The notes: generated from the sequence alone by a model not told the origin. A DNA stretch of 64,000 bases from Periplaneta americana (GCF_040183065.1 NC_091125.1:126711621-126775620), one strand, 5' to 3'. Counted from the stretch's first letter, positions 21,827 through 33,359 are shown. Numbers and translations are program-made.

Positions 21827-21880
<54 letters not shown>
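21494..21880 (+). mobile_element. tRNA-derived SINE (family B) with (ATT)n tail
   Basis: Head: CCGTGGCGTCGTAGTCTAAG (box A) and GCTGGTTCGAGTC (box B). The body runs through TCATGAAATTTTGGCCAGTG and GACCGGTGCCTCGTGATGC to GTCGTGGCTCGC and an (ATT)n tail at 21824-21878. It inserted immediately beside the mariner right end. A short piece at 21880-21925 resembles the tail of family D, so two SINE tails may share the ATT run. Confidence 0.82.
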
Positions 21881-21925
21881 CATTTAATGACGCATGCAAC
21901 TGTGGTATTCATTCAACGTCGAAGT

Positions 21926-23468
21926 TCAAGATGGGCGAATAATTTCAGACAAATTTTGTCCAAAGCCTTCTGTCAGAGACAGGGTTCTTCAAGGTGCTGT
22001 AAATATATGACAATGGACCCGCAACTTTGCTTAATTTCCAATGACAGCCATGATAAAGTTTTAAACTTCTTTGGTCACGTTTAAGCCCAAGAATCTCAAT
22101 TACAAAATTATTTATAGCGTAATATACGCTAGAGCGCAAGATCACTGACAAGGGAAGGGTTTCGGCTCGAACAGGAATTTTTGGGTTAAAAATGTGTACA
22201 GAAGCTTACCACACAATGGTGATGAAGACCGTAAAAGCATTCATTTGTCTAACTCTCCGTTTGGTTGGTATTGGTCAATACACTTCTTTACAAATGTACA
22301 TGAGGATTCTCTATAAAATGCATGAAACAGCATGGAGCAGAGCAATAAGCACAACACGCAAAAGCAACACCTGAACAATCTTCTGAACCACACTCCAGTG
22401 CTGAAAAATCAAATGCCACCTGAATTACATTTTTGAAGTCCGAGACTTGTTCAAGATTCACGTGAGCTGACTGCCAGGAATACTGAAGCATAGGACGGTA
22501 TACTGGAGCAGAAAACTGGTTATAAATGAAAAACAGAGCGCATTTTCATTATAAACACTCGATTTCCCAAATTAAGTTCTGGATTCTCAACAAGAGTCCT
22601 TATGTAATATGTTATCTTCCGAGCATATATTTTGTATTGTCTAAGGAAATAGATATTCAGAGACTGGATATATTTAATTTTTTTAGGTGGAATGATCATA
22701 CATTTTATGTCCTAGCCTTGGAATGATTCATTTATTAAGGTTGCGTCCTTGTGCGCATTCAATGACTCACACAACAGTATATACTTTTGATTAGCTGCAA
22801 TATTTGCAGACAGAACGTTGGAGAAAAATGTTCTTAAATGGGCTCTAGACATTTTACCACTCGCACTAGCTTCTAGGCTAGGCTAGGCTTACGGGTAAGG
22901 TGTCCCATCCCCTTAACTTGTGCAGTGCTCTCCCCACCCCTCAACTTGTACAGTGCTCTAACAGACAAACCATACATTACACAAACGAATGCTTTTGGGA
23001 GCTTTACAGAGATGTAATGATGGGCCTGTATACAAATTTTGAAGGTTAGTTTATAGTTCTAATTAAAATTATTAAAATCTATAAATCTACAAATTTTGTT
23101 CCCTAGTAGGTACAGTACATAGGTGTGGATATGCAGCATCTTTAATGTGGATAATTTTACTATGTACCACTGACTGGGGGAAAAAATTAACAAAAATTAC
23201 AACATTGCACCTTATAAGAGACGCGTCGATGCCACCCGCAATGCATTGCAGTTTAAGAACCTAATTAGTTCGTTCATGATCTACGTCATGTTTCTACTAC
23301 AGTATTGAATAAATGGAATGCTCTATATATATTTCTAAATTATAGACATCAGCTCAAAGAATTTGAGTGGCCACAAGGGTCCTGAATACAATAAACATGT
23401 ACAATATAATGTGATGTGATGCATTAAAGAAAAGAGAAAGTTAATTGTTGAAGGCAAATATAAGTGGA
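21926..23468. other. No recognised gene
   Basis: Several short open frames on both strands but no splice-supported exon or transposase. A minus-strand frame at 22288-22491 is rich in Cys near its end; I could not connect it to anything. A short GGCTA tandem and C-rich stretch lie at 22870-22960. Confidence 0.4.
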
Positions 23469-23843
23469 TTAATTGAAATAGAGATGATGATGTAATATTT
23501 GAAGAGAATCCTTGATAATATTTATAAGAATAGACATTACATAATCAAAAGGAATGTGAAGTTCCTTAAGATAATTCCATGTGAATTTTGTAATTGAACC
23601 TCTACTGCCAAACAGCAAACCAATGACAGACCATTGTTTAAGAGGGACGTTGTACTTTTGAGAAAGATAAGGCAGATAAGGTTCATATATAGACTTCTTC
23701 TCGATATCAACTTCGGTGGCCTGATTTATGTTTCTTTCGAAACGGATAGTAGGGTCAAGAACAAGAGTCAGTTTTAATCGTCCGTTAATAGCAACAATGT
23801 CTGCCCGTCTAAAAGAACCACCTGATGTTACATAATGTAGGAG

Positions 23844-24722
23844 AGACTGTTGTACCTTTAGCATAGTGTACCTTTGAACATTTTTTGTTTTTTGTTTTTT
23901 GCTACTACCTAGAGGGCTCAAACTGAAGTAGATTGTAGGGAAAGCCACTAAGTAGCTCTGATCGTAGTTATGGTTTGACTTATTGCAAAGTGTGAGTTCT
24001 GTGAACGAAAGAATATTTTTAGTACCAAAAGTAAACATTTCGTTCATTGATATATGTTATCTAACATAAAACCAGATTGTATTTGTTACCATCCATTAAG
24101 TAAAATGTGTTCCGTATCATCTGGTGAGTAATAACACATTTTAATTTCCATGATTTATTCGAATCTCTAGTTTTGGTAGTCCCATTTGTTTAAACGTGCA
24201 TCCTCTTGTACCTCTGAACACAAAACATATTGTACCACGGAACATGTTCCAAAGTACATAATACTATTGGTTTTTGTTTTTCTTTTATTTTAAGATCATG
24301 TCACGAAGTAAGTCTGGAGTTAAGATGCCCCCAATTGATCCGGATGCCTTGAAGAAAGCTGTTGAAGCAGTTATTGCTTCTCCAGGAAATAAAATCTCAA
24401 TCAGAGCAGCCTTCTCTGGTTTATGATTGCGAATACATTTTAAAAATGATTGTCAGTTCTTACAACTATATTCCCACTTATATTACATGTGTTCCAACTT
24501 AAAAGAGGGTATGTTCTCAGGTACATGAACCTGTTGTACCTTTGACCATATTACATTTAATTTTTTCCATCCTTAATAGACGTGTAGAACAGCAAAATAT
24601 ATACACGAAGTTGTAAAGAAATCTTCAATAATTATTTAAAGTATTTTTTAATTTAAAAAATATCATTTCCCAAAATTAAAAAAAAAATAAAATGTGAAAA
24701 GTGTTTAAAGGTACAACAGTCT
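23844..24722 (+). mobile_element. pogo-like DNA transposon nested in the RLE LINE
   Basis: Perfect 17-bp inverted ends (AGACTGTTGTACCTTTA at 23844-23860 and its complement at 24706-24722). The GTACCTYTG motif recurs internally (23869, 24208, 24533), as subterminal transposase sites do. It carries a plus-strand ORF at 24298 with a helix-turn-helix like that of pogo/Tigger transposases. The DDE region is absent, so this is a deletion derivative. The target duplication is not clearly readable. Confidence 0.7.
24298..24426 (+). CDS. Short ORF with pogo/pipsqueak-type helix-turn-helix start
   Basis: 42 residues from ATG: MSRSKSGVKMPPIDPDALKK, AVEAVIASPGNKISIRAAFS, GL, stop. The D-P-x-A-L-x-x-A-[VI]-E-A-V segment followed by (I/M)S-[IL]-R-x-A-A is the first two helices of the HTH in pogo, CENP-B-like and pipsqueak proteins, which bind the terminal repeats. 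The normal sequence would continue into the recognition helix; here it ends at once, so the domain is incomplete. Either the remnant of a longer ORF or a truncated DNA-binding peptide. Probably not functional. Confidence 0.5.
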   Translation: MSRSKSGVKMPPIDPDALKKAVEAVIASPGNKISIRAAFSGL

Positions 24723-25324
24723 TCCCTACTTCTTCATGAATCTCCCAATTTAAAGTTTTTAACGATGTCGCCAAAGCATGTCGTACACGATGATGTCTAG
24801 CATTGATCAGCAGCTCGCCTTTAGGGCATTGTCCAAGCACGTGTCCAAGTGTTTCAAGCTCACTACAGTCTGGTTGACGGCAGCGGGTTTTGCTTAGAGT
24901 TCTGCCCGGTATTGCGCCAACCGCCGAAATATTGCTTGACATTTTTAAAGCATTGGTCCATTCTGAGGAAGATAGGCCCTTTCGATTGCTTACCCATGAG
25001 TTAGCCTTGGGGAGATCCTCATTTATTTTTATGTGTTTAGGAAATTACGTGCATCACAGCACATCCTGAAAGAAGCCACCCAGCCATCCGGGATGTCGTC
25101 TGTTTATAACGCCGATTTCAACAATAACAATGACGTATTAATTTAAAAATAATGTTTCTTAATGCGTCTTTATTTCGGCTATCCATCTCTATACAAGGGA
25201 GAAAGTGTTAAACTAGTGGATCTCAATTCCAGTATGAAATGGACTTGGGAAAAGATTCCCGTTTAAAAATTTTTTAACTTGTAGAATCTTAACGAAATAT
25301 TTAACTTAATTTTAATTTAATAAA

Positions 25325-25571
25325 AATAATTCGCGGGTGCTCGTGTAAAGGGGGTTAAGTCAAATTGCAAGGTATGTAAACTTCTCTCCTTTGGTACTGA
25401 ACAAAACCCCTTTGTCACAAAATATGGAGCACTGTAACTGCGTCATAGATGGAAGAATGACTTAACCCCTTTAACACAAGAGAAAAGTAATAGTGGATAG
25501 TTCAAATCTGTACTTATTCCAGTGTAGCCAAATCAACTTAACCCCCTTTACACGAGCACCCGCGAATTATT
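25325..25571. mobile_element. MITE with perfect 36-bp TIRs
   Basis: 25325-25360 and 25536-25571 are exact inverted complements (AATAATTCGCGGGTGCTCGT then GTAAAGGGGGTTAAGT). The interior (175 bp) holds a third, weaker inverted copy of the inner part (GACTTAACCCCTTTAACAC at 25459). No coding sequence. The duplication cannot be separated from the symmetric AATAATT/AATTATT ends. Confidence 0.85.
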
Positions 25572-25756
25572 TGTACAATAAATGAAGTGATTAATAAATT
25601 CGGGGTGTATGAGGACCGAATGAGTTAACTTAATACAGTCTAATTCTAAAATACTTAACTGTGATATTAATTTCCAAATGAATCTAATTTTTGTAATGAA
25701 ATATTATTGTTTATTACAATATCTTCTTTCACAATAGCCCTGCCCTGCCCTGCCAA

Positions 25757-26215
25757 GACTCTGGAATTCGCTACCTGCTAGCATCAGGGACTGTCGAAAT
25801 AAAATTGAATTCAAACGAAAACTTACTAGGCACTTGGTCAGTAATTGATTACTTGTAAATAGTTTCTTTAATCTATCACAAAATATTTCAATATTCAGTA
25901 ATTTCATCACTATACAATTTTGTTATTCTAGATTTAATTTGTAATTCAGTAAATATAAAATATTCTTTGTTTCTCTATGATAAATTATCTAGCTTTAATT
26001 ATTCAGGTAATCTTTTCGTACTTTGATTTTATTGTAATTGTAAATTTAATACTAATTGTAATATTATTTGTAATTGTAATTGTAAATTTAATACTAATTG
26101 TAATTTTATTGTTGATATTGTAGTTGGAATCTCCTGGTAGAGGGGCAGAGAAGGCCTGACGGCCTTATCTCTACCAGGTTAAATAAATAAATACTAAATA
26201 CTAAATACTAAATAT
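25757..26215 (+). pseudogene. Jockey/CR1-like LINE, last 29 codons and 3' UTR
   Basis: 25759-25848 reads LWNSLPASIRDCRNKIEFKR then KLTRHLVSN and TGA, the standard C-terminus of this LINE class. The 3' UTR follows, with a TTGTAATTGTAAATTTAATAC tandem, then the tail hairpin (TGGTAGAGGGGCAGAGAAGG / CTGACGGCCTTATCTCTACC) and (AAAT)n. 5' truncated. The UTR copy at 40515-40925 is inverted relative to this one. Confidence 0.88.
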
Positions 26216-26724
26216 CAAACAACCCATTGGTGTCAATTTATGTGTGAATCGTTCCGACTATCAATTCCACTGTTGTCGCGAGACTAGGCCTCAAGGTAAT
26301 TAGAAAGCAATTATAAAGTAATTAATTAAATTAAAATGAGGGGAGTATGAAGACAAAAATAAAAAAATAGCACACTTTTATTTCAGAAGCAAAATATCAT
26401 TGCAATTCCAACCATGCTCACAGTAACAGTCAACAGCAGCATAAATGTTTCAAGCAATTCTGTATAGAGATTCTATATTATGCTCTGTTACTTTTTTTAA
26501 TTTCCTGCAATATGGAAATCAGAGGTAAATGTTCTCCATCTGTGTCACTCATTTTTATAATGTTGCAAAAAATATACCAGAAAATGGAGAATAACTATCT
26601 ACAATCTTCATAGCGACCTTTTACCATAACTAATGTAAATTCAGTTGTTATTATCGCATTATAAACAAAATACTGTCGTCTTTCTCCATTGTAGATTGTC
26701 ATATCTAACAAAACGTTTAACCAG
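26216..26724. other. No recognised gene
   Basis: AT-rich, no supported features. Confidence 0.4.
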
Positions 26725-26900
26725 AGTCTAGTACATAGAGTCACGAAGCTCAATACGTAGTAAATATGCATCCATAGATAGCTGCTAACCACTAGGATCG
26801 CTAATATCGCTTCATTACAGACAATGCGAAATAGTACCGGCACAGCGTATTGTTCCTAGCACCCTCACAACTCAAGCTTCGTGACTGTGTATACTAGACT
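26725..26900. mobile_element. MITE, copy 1 of an inverted pair with 54055-54238
   Basis: 176 bp with inverted ends AGTCTAGTACATAGAGTCAC and AGTCTAGTATACACAGTCAC (other strand), each followed by GAAGCT. The interior (CTAGGATCGCTAATATCGC) matches the copy at 54055 in inverse orientation. No coding potential. Confidence 0.8.
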
Positions 26901-27773
26901 ATGGTTTAACTTCGGATTAACAGTAGTGACATTTCAAGGTGGATAATAGTTATTTATGCAACAGATCGAGAATCTTGATGATTATGGCACGACTGAATGT
27001 TTGTCGCATGACGATAGTGAATGCTACAATATTCACGAGTGTCATAATATTATCCATGACATTTTATGCCATCTTAGCATTATAACTTGCAGGGAAACTA
27101 TTAAAGAAACTCGGGTTCATAGGAGTTGACAATTTGCGTTCATAAGTTAGTATCGATTAATTGCTCCTGGACATTGAGTAAAGAAGAATGAATGACTTGG
27201 AGGTTATGTTACAAAATGTTCCTTTATTTTGTTAATTTGGTTTCTCTGAAGCACAAAACTGTTTTATGTGATACAAAATTGTTGAAGATTGGAAATAATT
27301 AATGATATGTTACCTTGTATCCTGCATTTCATTTCTTGTTACACGGCGCGTAGAAGATATTCAGACGAGATGCATGCATCGCGAATCAAGCGTTGCGGTA
27401 TTAGACCAACGTCATAGTACACACGTCATTGTTATTATGGCACGCGTGTCATAATAAGCTAATTATGAACGATATCCGATGTAGTAACAACCTGTTTACA
27501 ATGCTAGCATGGCAGAAAACATTTTACAACTTGCGCATCGTAACATCATATTATTAACTCAATGGGTTATACAATCCTTTCCTTTGGCCTCGTTTGACGA
27601 TTTTCATTTTCCCACCTCGTATTGTAATATGATACATTACGATACATACTAACAGAATATTACGATACAAGGTTGGGAAGTGATTTTTACTAAATCCAGA
27701 AAAAGTTAGAAAAATAGCACAACGAGTTTTTGAATTTCCGAGATTTTGTAATGCACTTCACAAACATATATTG
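26901..27773. other. No recognised gene; short palindromes
   Basis: 27432-27457 (TTATTATGGCACGCGTGTCA and on) is a near-perfect 26-bp palindrome. GGCACGACTG occurs nearby at 26986. No transposon ends or exons identified. Confidence 0.4.
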
Positions 27774-28168
27774 TACAGGAGTGGCAAAAGAAACCGGACC
27801 GAACCTTGTAGTTGATACAAAAGAATCCTGTGCTGTGTATTGTGTCGAACTGTGGTAATTTCAATATGGATAGTGAAGCCAGAGATATGTACTGCTATTT
27901 AATGTAAAAATACGCAGTTATCTTTGCCGAATAGAGGTAGAAATGTAATATTGATGCCAGATGAAAATAAAACTCTCAAAGTATTTTTCGTCTATAAGTT
28001 TGAGGCACTGAAGGGAACAAAAGACGGTAAGAATCGAACAAATGCAATAAATTTCATTGTTACAATTAATTATACAAGATGGATGTGTTTTGTGACAAGC
28101 AAAATTTGAATCTGTTACTCTAAAATCAGCTACAAGGGTCGGTCCGGTTTTTATTTGCCACTACTGCA
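27774..28168 (+). mobile_element. Tc1/mariner-like non-autonomous element
   Basis: Inverted ends of about 36 bp: CAGGAGTGGCAAAAGAAACC at 27776 and, inverted, CAGTAGTGGCAAATAAAAAC at 28166, both followed by CGGACCGA.CCTTGTAG. A TA precedes the left end; the right flank is CA, so the duplication is decayed. 391 bp. A 61-codon open frame inside has no transposase motif. A solo end of the same family is at 57460. Confidence 0.75.
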
Positions 28169-28261
28169 CAACATTTTTGGGGGATCCAATTTTTAAAATT
28201 GCAAATACAATATATTTTGAACTGAAAATTTAGAGCAATATTATTCCAAAGCCTTCGGAAA

Positions 28262-28271
28262 ACTGCACTAC

Positions 28272-28336
<65 letters not shown>

Positions 28337-28343
28337 TAATAAT
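28262..28343. repeat. (AAT)n microsatellite
   Basis: About 80 bp of AAT adjoining the 3' tail of the next LINE; probably expanded from its tail. Poly-tyrosine frames here are artefacts. Confidence 0.95.
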
Positions 28344-29105
28344 TTATTTTAGCCGGCAGAGTTAAGGCCGTAAGGCCTTCTCTTCCACTCAACCAGCAAA
28401 AAGTATACATACTATGTATCAACTTACAAAGAATTCAACAATTTGATTTAGATAAGAGCTACATGTATACAAGAGTTATTTACGAATTAAACAACAAAAT
28501 ACTATTAACTATTAATTAAACACTGAAATACAAACTATGTAGCAGAATTAAGCTAAAATACATAGATTGTTAATATATTTCAAATAATGTTAGACAATAG
28601 AAAGAGATTATTATGAGACAATTTTGAAAATACAGCACTATCAGGATGCATGTCTAAAGGAAGGAGTAACAATGTAGACAGTGATAGTTTAAGTCAGTAT
28701 GATTGGAGTGAAATGCTAATAAGGTTATCTTTTAAGCTGTTTTTAAAAGTGTTTATTGTCTCGCAGCCCTAATACTTTGTGACAGGGAATTCCATTGTAG
28801 CGAGGTGGATAATGTAAAAGATGATGAATAACGAGATGCTCTATGAAGAGGTATACTTAGCGCGCCACAGATAAGTGATCTGGTATTTACGTCGTGATTA
28901 GAGTATAGATAAGAGAAACGAGACGAAACGTAATTTGGTGTTGAAGTGTGCAGAATTCGATAGAGCAATGACAAGGAGTGTAAAGTTCTACGTTATTTAA
29001 GTCGGAGCCACGAAAGGCTTGCGAAGGACGGTGATATGTGATCATATCGTCGGATGTTGCACACGTATCTGACGCACATATTCTGAACTCACTGTAACTT
29101 GACTG
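28344..29105 (-). pseudogene. Jockey/CR1-like LINE, RT C-terminal fragment and 3' UTR
   Basis: From 29105 down: CVRYVCNIRRYDHISPSFAS, LSWLRLK, a stop, RRTLHSLSLLYRILHTSTPN, YVSSRFSYLYSNHDVNTRSL, LSIPLHRASRYSSSFTLS and LQWNSLSQSIRAAR. This is the region after the reverse transcriptase core in this LINE class. The 3' UTR runs to the tail hairpin (GAGAAGGCCTTACGGCCTTA) and ends in (AAT)n. 5' truncated and with at least one stop codon. Confidence 0.85.
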
Positions 29106-29574
29106 ACAGTTCAGAACTTAGGTCACTTAACAAACGTCACAATAAATGGTAACTAAGTAACAATGGGCCTAAGTCTGGGTTTATTTCAGTATAGTTTTAT
29201 GTTACGAAGAATTGTTTCCCTAGCAACAAGTTTCTGTGTGGGAATTCTAACTTTCAGTGTCTAACAGCAACAGCTGTAAATACAGAAAAAAATGACGATT
29301 GTGGAAAAAAGTAAATACCATCACCTAATTTATACAATATTCATGCAACACACTTTATTTCTTCGCACATTACACAAGTTACATTAGTTTGTATATTTTA
29401 TTATGTTAAACTCTGTCTTCTACCGGATAGAACAATTATCATCACAGAAAATGATCGTTATACACGAACTGACGTAACTAGAACATGTTTAAAGAAAAAC
29501 TAGTGTATGTAGGCTAGATGGAATTCCGTCTACTGTTAACTGTTGTTTCACCTCTCATATTTTGTACACATTGC

Positions 29575-29818
29575 GGGGTCAGAATGACAAGGTTCTATCT
29601 GACATTTTTAACAAAATTGAGATTTTTGTTGCATTTAATTCTGCTAATTCACAGCTATCTACCATACAAATATATGTTGATATCTCACTTATTGTTCGTG
29701 ATAAAGTTAGTTTGAAAAGGTTCTTATCTGCATTGATTTTATTAACAACCAAACTTTTAAAATGCTCTCCTGTAAAATTTACGAAACACTAGATAGAACC
29801 TTGTCATTCTGAACCCTC
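29575..29818. mobile_element. MITE, ~244 bp
   Basis: Inverted ends GGGGTCAGAATGACAAGGTT and, other strand, GAGGGTTCAGAATGACAAGG, both followed by TTCTATCT. The interior is AT-rich and non-coding. Single copy in this window; duplication not resolved. Confidence 0.65.
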
Positions 29819-30005
29819 GACATATTGAATTTATTGAGTATAATTACAGTCACTGAGCACAAATATTTGCAATCGATAAAGTCAATAGGAAACATAATAC
29901 AATAAAAATATAAAATAAACAAGCAAAAGCCATAAAAGACGGTAAAATGTTATCAAAATACTAAACAACATTAGCATTGTAAAACTCATTAATATCATAA
30001 AAAGG

Positions 30006-30550
30006 TTTATGCTCGACCATGCCGAAATATAGTAATTATACACCTGGTAGCAGTCCTTTAATGCATGTAATTAAAGTACAGCTACTCATTAAAGTTCAGG
30101 TGATCAGCCAATGACAAGTCAGCTTTGTACCGTTATATCGATTATTCTCGGATATGCAATCGAAAGACAATTAGCGAAAAGTCACGGAGGCTGGAAATCC
30201 AATACTGTCGCAGAAGGGTATGTTCTGTTACTATAATAATTAGCGTTAATTGTAAATAATATTCAAACAAATTCAATTTGTCATCTCGTTTTTCAATTCT
30301 AAATCAATTTCCAGGTTATATCAGAGTAATCTTCATCTTATTCTCTGCCAAGGTCAATGACATTCGGCCTCGGAAAAAATCAATACTTTCGCGTCTGCGC
30401 ACATCTCACAATTCAGGTCAGTTCGCACATAACCATAAGAAGACCTAATTTTAAATAATTTCAAGTTAGAAATATGGTTGAGCATAAAAAGTCGTATGAA
30501 ACTTGCGTCTCAATTACTACCATTATAGGATCGTTGCATAATGTACTATT
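30006..30550. mobile_element. Interspersed element, copy 1 (pair with 44937-45629)
   Basis: Shares its whole length with 44937-45629 in the same orientation. It opens TTTATGCTCGACCATGCCGA and has an inverted counterpart (TATGGTTGAGCATAAAAAG) at 30472-30491; a further shared block ends at TGCATAATGTACTATT. Internal marker: GTCACGGAGGCTGGAAATCC. No transposase seen, so a non-autonomous DNA element is likely. Confidence 0.7.
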
Positions 30551-30954
30551 TTTCATCAACCAATCAGAGACAAGTCTGTTAAAAGCCTCCTATACAGATT
30601 GAAGACATAAGACGGAAATTTATTTGTATATTTTAAGGACATAATAAAATAATTATTCATTGTTTTGATTAGCCTACATTTAGTTATGCTAAAAAGGTCA
30701 CGGTTTCTGGTGCCCTATAGATGTGGTACATTATTCCTGTGTCAAAATGTGTGAATTATCTTTGACAATATTTAGGGCTTGATAATATACTTTCATGTTA
30801 TAATCATTAGTTTTTTATTCACGGATAGCGGTGTGCATTATGCGTCGTTGATAAATTTTTTATAATTCTAATAGCCTTTTTTGTAACATAAGAACGTAAT
30901 TAATAGGAATACCGTACTATTGTCTCATAAAAGTAGTCCATCAGGAAACATGCT
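30551..30954. other. No recognised gene
   Basis: AT-rich intervening sequence without supported features. Confidence 0.4.
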
Positions 30955-31540
30955 ATGAAAATGAGAAAAATAGGCAACTCTAATATATTATTTCGGAACA
31001 TACATTTTTTTGTATTCCAATGGATACCATCCCATTGTGGAATCCTGAGAAACGAGAATACGGATGCTTTAGCAAAGAAGGGCAACACTGCTACTTACAG
31101 ACCTGTTACTAAATCTACGTATTACTCTGTGAAAAGATTTATTAAATCTACATACTTAGACTTCAACAAACAAAATTTGATAACACAATCTCAAGGGAAA
31201 AAATGGAACTCTCTACATCATAATCCACAGTTAATTCGCGATTTACCGCGAAAATCGCCTGTAGCTGCATTTAGATTGGCAACAGGCCATGATTGTTTGG
31301 CCAAACACCTGCAAAGAATTGGAATATATCAGTCCCCTAACTGCCCATTGTGCAACTCGAACCGAGAAATGGATTCAGAACACCTCAAAATCTGTGCGTC
31401 AGTGGCTGGCCATGATAATATCTTTGAAAAATATTGGAGTGCAAGAGGTCAAATGACTTTATTGTCAAACGCCTGGCATTAGAAAACAACAACATTTTTT
31501 AATTACGCAGAAGATGTATTATTCTTGACAATTTTTTGAA
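30955..31540 (+). pseudogene. LINE remnant: end of RNase H domain plus C-terminal zinc knuckle
   Basis: The open frame to 31482 reads FQWIPSHCGILRNENTDALA then KKG, the last catalytic segment of retrotransposon RNase H (WiPsHxGi.gNE.aD.lA), with the family's active-site Asp in NTDALAK. Further on: LPRKSPVAAFRLATGHDCLA, KHLQRIGIYQSPNCPLCNSN and REMDSEHLKIC, a C-x2-C...H-x4-C-type knuckle, ending LLSNAWH and TAG. The endonuclease and reverse transcriptase are missing. RNase H at the C-terminus points to the I/R1/LOA group of non-LTR elements. The frame of about 175 codons has no stop, unusually intact here, but the start is only where the truncated copy happens to open. Confidence 0.82.
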
Positions 31541-31849
31541 AACAAAATGAATAGGTAAGTATCTCCTAGCGTTCCGGACCAGTCCTATGTTTTATGAAGA
31601 AGCCGGTAATAACTGTAAAGACGATCCAGTTGCTATGAGTTGTGTGGGCAAAAGGAGATTTTAAATGAAAATTACTGGTACGTAATTCGGTTTGTATAAT
31701 TAAATAAGTTCAATAAAGGTTATATTTGTGGGATTGTCAACATTAATGCTAGCATTACAGCAGGGAAAATTGAAGGCAATTAAAATAATGGTTGTTAAAA
31801 TAACTTAAATACAGCAAACAAATAAATTCTCAATTTACTCAAAAAAGGA

Positions 31850-31945
31850 AAAAAAAACACAGAATTTTCCTCTTAAAATGGGCAGCAAGAACTTAAATAA
31901 GCAAAATAAAAATTGGTCTTATCGCTCATAAATAATACGAAATGC
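31850..31945. mobile_element. hAT right-end fragment
   Basis: CCTCTTAAAATGGGCAGCAAG, AATAAGCAAAATAAAAATTGG and TCTTATCG parallel 10885-10940 at the right end of the hAT relic, including spacing. A solo end or deletion remnant. Confidence 0.5.
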
Positions 31946-31961
31946 ATTTATGTCAAACCAG

Positions 31962-32662
31962 TAATAATAGTAATATGCGTTACAAGAGCGGTATGTTGAA
32001 GTTTTCATGTTCGAGGAAAAGTTTGAAAAAGCGAAACGTAGTTGAGCTTTTTTAATTTCCGAGAATTGAAAGAAAACATACCGCTCGTGTATCGTACATT
32101 ATTTTATGCGAAGATCGTTTATTACATACCTGAAAGAGGAATTTCTAACTAGTTGCAATGAAATCTCCATCTTGGTTTCTGTTCAATGACGGCAAATTTG
32201 CAAAACAAAAATATCTATCTTCAACATTGTTGCTTTAAAATGTTTTCTGTGTTTACTATACTCCAGCAGGCCGTGATATACGTCTGTCTTTTTTTCCCCC
32301 AGTCTATGATGAGTCTTGATTTTTTTCACGGGTTCTTTAATGTTACTTGCATCACGAATTCAGTAACTTTAGTGGAGTTGTAGAGTTTACTTAATTTTTG
32401 CAAATATTTAAAAACAATAATTAACAGTCCAATTTAGGTGAAATTGCAGTGGTAAGTTTCGAATTTATAATTATTACTATATTGAACGTCTCTAAAAATA
32501 ATATGTTAAAAGCCTAAAGCAGTAAAATCAATATGTCACTTAGGCGGTAAGAAGAGGGAAATTGTTATGTGTGTTAGGTTGGGAATACTGAATATGGAAT
32601 TTAAGACTTTCCGCGGATTGGTTTTGTGCGGAAACCAGCAAATACGCACGATCTCGCACAAA
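31962..32662 (+). repeat. ~700-bp interspersed repeat, copy 1 (inverted pair with 41052-41865)
   Basis: Matches 41052-41865 on the opposite strand, from AATATGCGTTACAAGAGCGG to ACGCACGATCTCGCACAAAA. Its first 130 bp fold on themselves (AAGAGCGGTATGTT against AACATACCGCTCGTGT). Other shared blocks: CAGCAGGCCGTGATATACGT, AACAATAATTAACAGT. No protein recognised. The 41-kb copy has an additional ~100 bp near 41405-41510. Confidence 0.75.
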
Positions 32663-33359
32663 ATATATTTCGCAATGCATCGGGGATCTAATGATGACAA
32701 CGATAAGAAGACAGAGATTTGTGAATTAATTCCACGAAAAGTTGAGGAAAAAGCGTATATTATTTAAAAAGTTATATAATACCACGTAATGTATAATATT
32801 TAAAGTTATATCACGCCACGTTTTAAAATAAATGGAACACATACGTAACGATGGAAATATTTCTCTTTACGTCATATTGTGCAAACAATTAATTGAGTTC
32901 ATATTCATATACACAACGATTAATAAGGGGAAATTTTTAAGATAAGCGCCTAACATACCACATCTGTACATATGCGGCTTCCTGATTGTTAACAGCAATG
33001 AAACATTGCACCACTTTCCTTGTACTCGTGACCACATCATTCTATTAGTCACGTTACGTTTGCAATTTTAAAACCCCGATACCAAATCAGAATCTGACCA
33101 AATTGTAGTGTGCAAGGCTGAGTCAAACATCTCCTCTTCATCTACTGACGGAAATTCAGTAAGTACGATTAGATTATTAGAAAAATGATTGTCACAATAT
33201 TGGTTAAAATATTCAGATTTTGTACACACATTTGTTAGAGATTTTTACTACAAAAAGTACTATTTATATCACGGTTTCTTTTACTAGAAGGATAAAAAAG
33301 TATATTTATATTTGAAGGACGTATTTATGTTTGTACGAGAAAGCATGTTAAAAGCAGGA
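32663..33359. other. No recognised gene
   Basis: AT-rich, no supported exon or element ends. Confidence 0.4.

Larger units (their letters stand above)
23470..25045 (-). pseudogene. RLE-type (R2-like) LINE, 3' coding end, copy 3 (interrupted)
   Basis: From 25045 down the minus strand reads NEDLPKANSWVSN, then TRCRQPDCSELETLGHVLGQ with the C-x3-C..H-x4-C knuckle, then NARHHRVRHALATSLKTLNW and EIHEEVGK. An 879-bp insert (23844-24722) intervenes. The reading resumes as SGGSFRRADIVAINGRLKLT, LVLDPTIRFERN and LLFGSRGSITKFTW and stops at 23469-23471. AD replaces the PD of the endonuclease core. The two halves join in register across the insert, so the coding sequence was fairly intact when the insert arrived. 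This copy is a diverged subfamily relative to 329 and 3737. Confidence 0.85.

Noticed and set aside
22288-22491. Cys-rich minus-strand frame as a host exon
   Set aside because: No convincing acceptor and donor with phase, and no recognised family.
28126-28422. Poly-tyrosine frame
   Set aside because: (AAT)n microsatellite.
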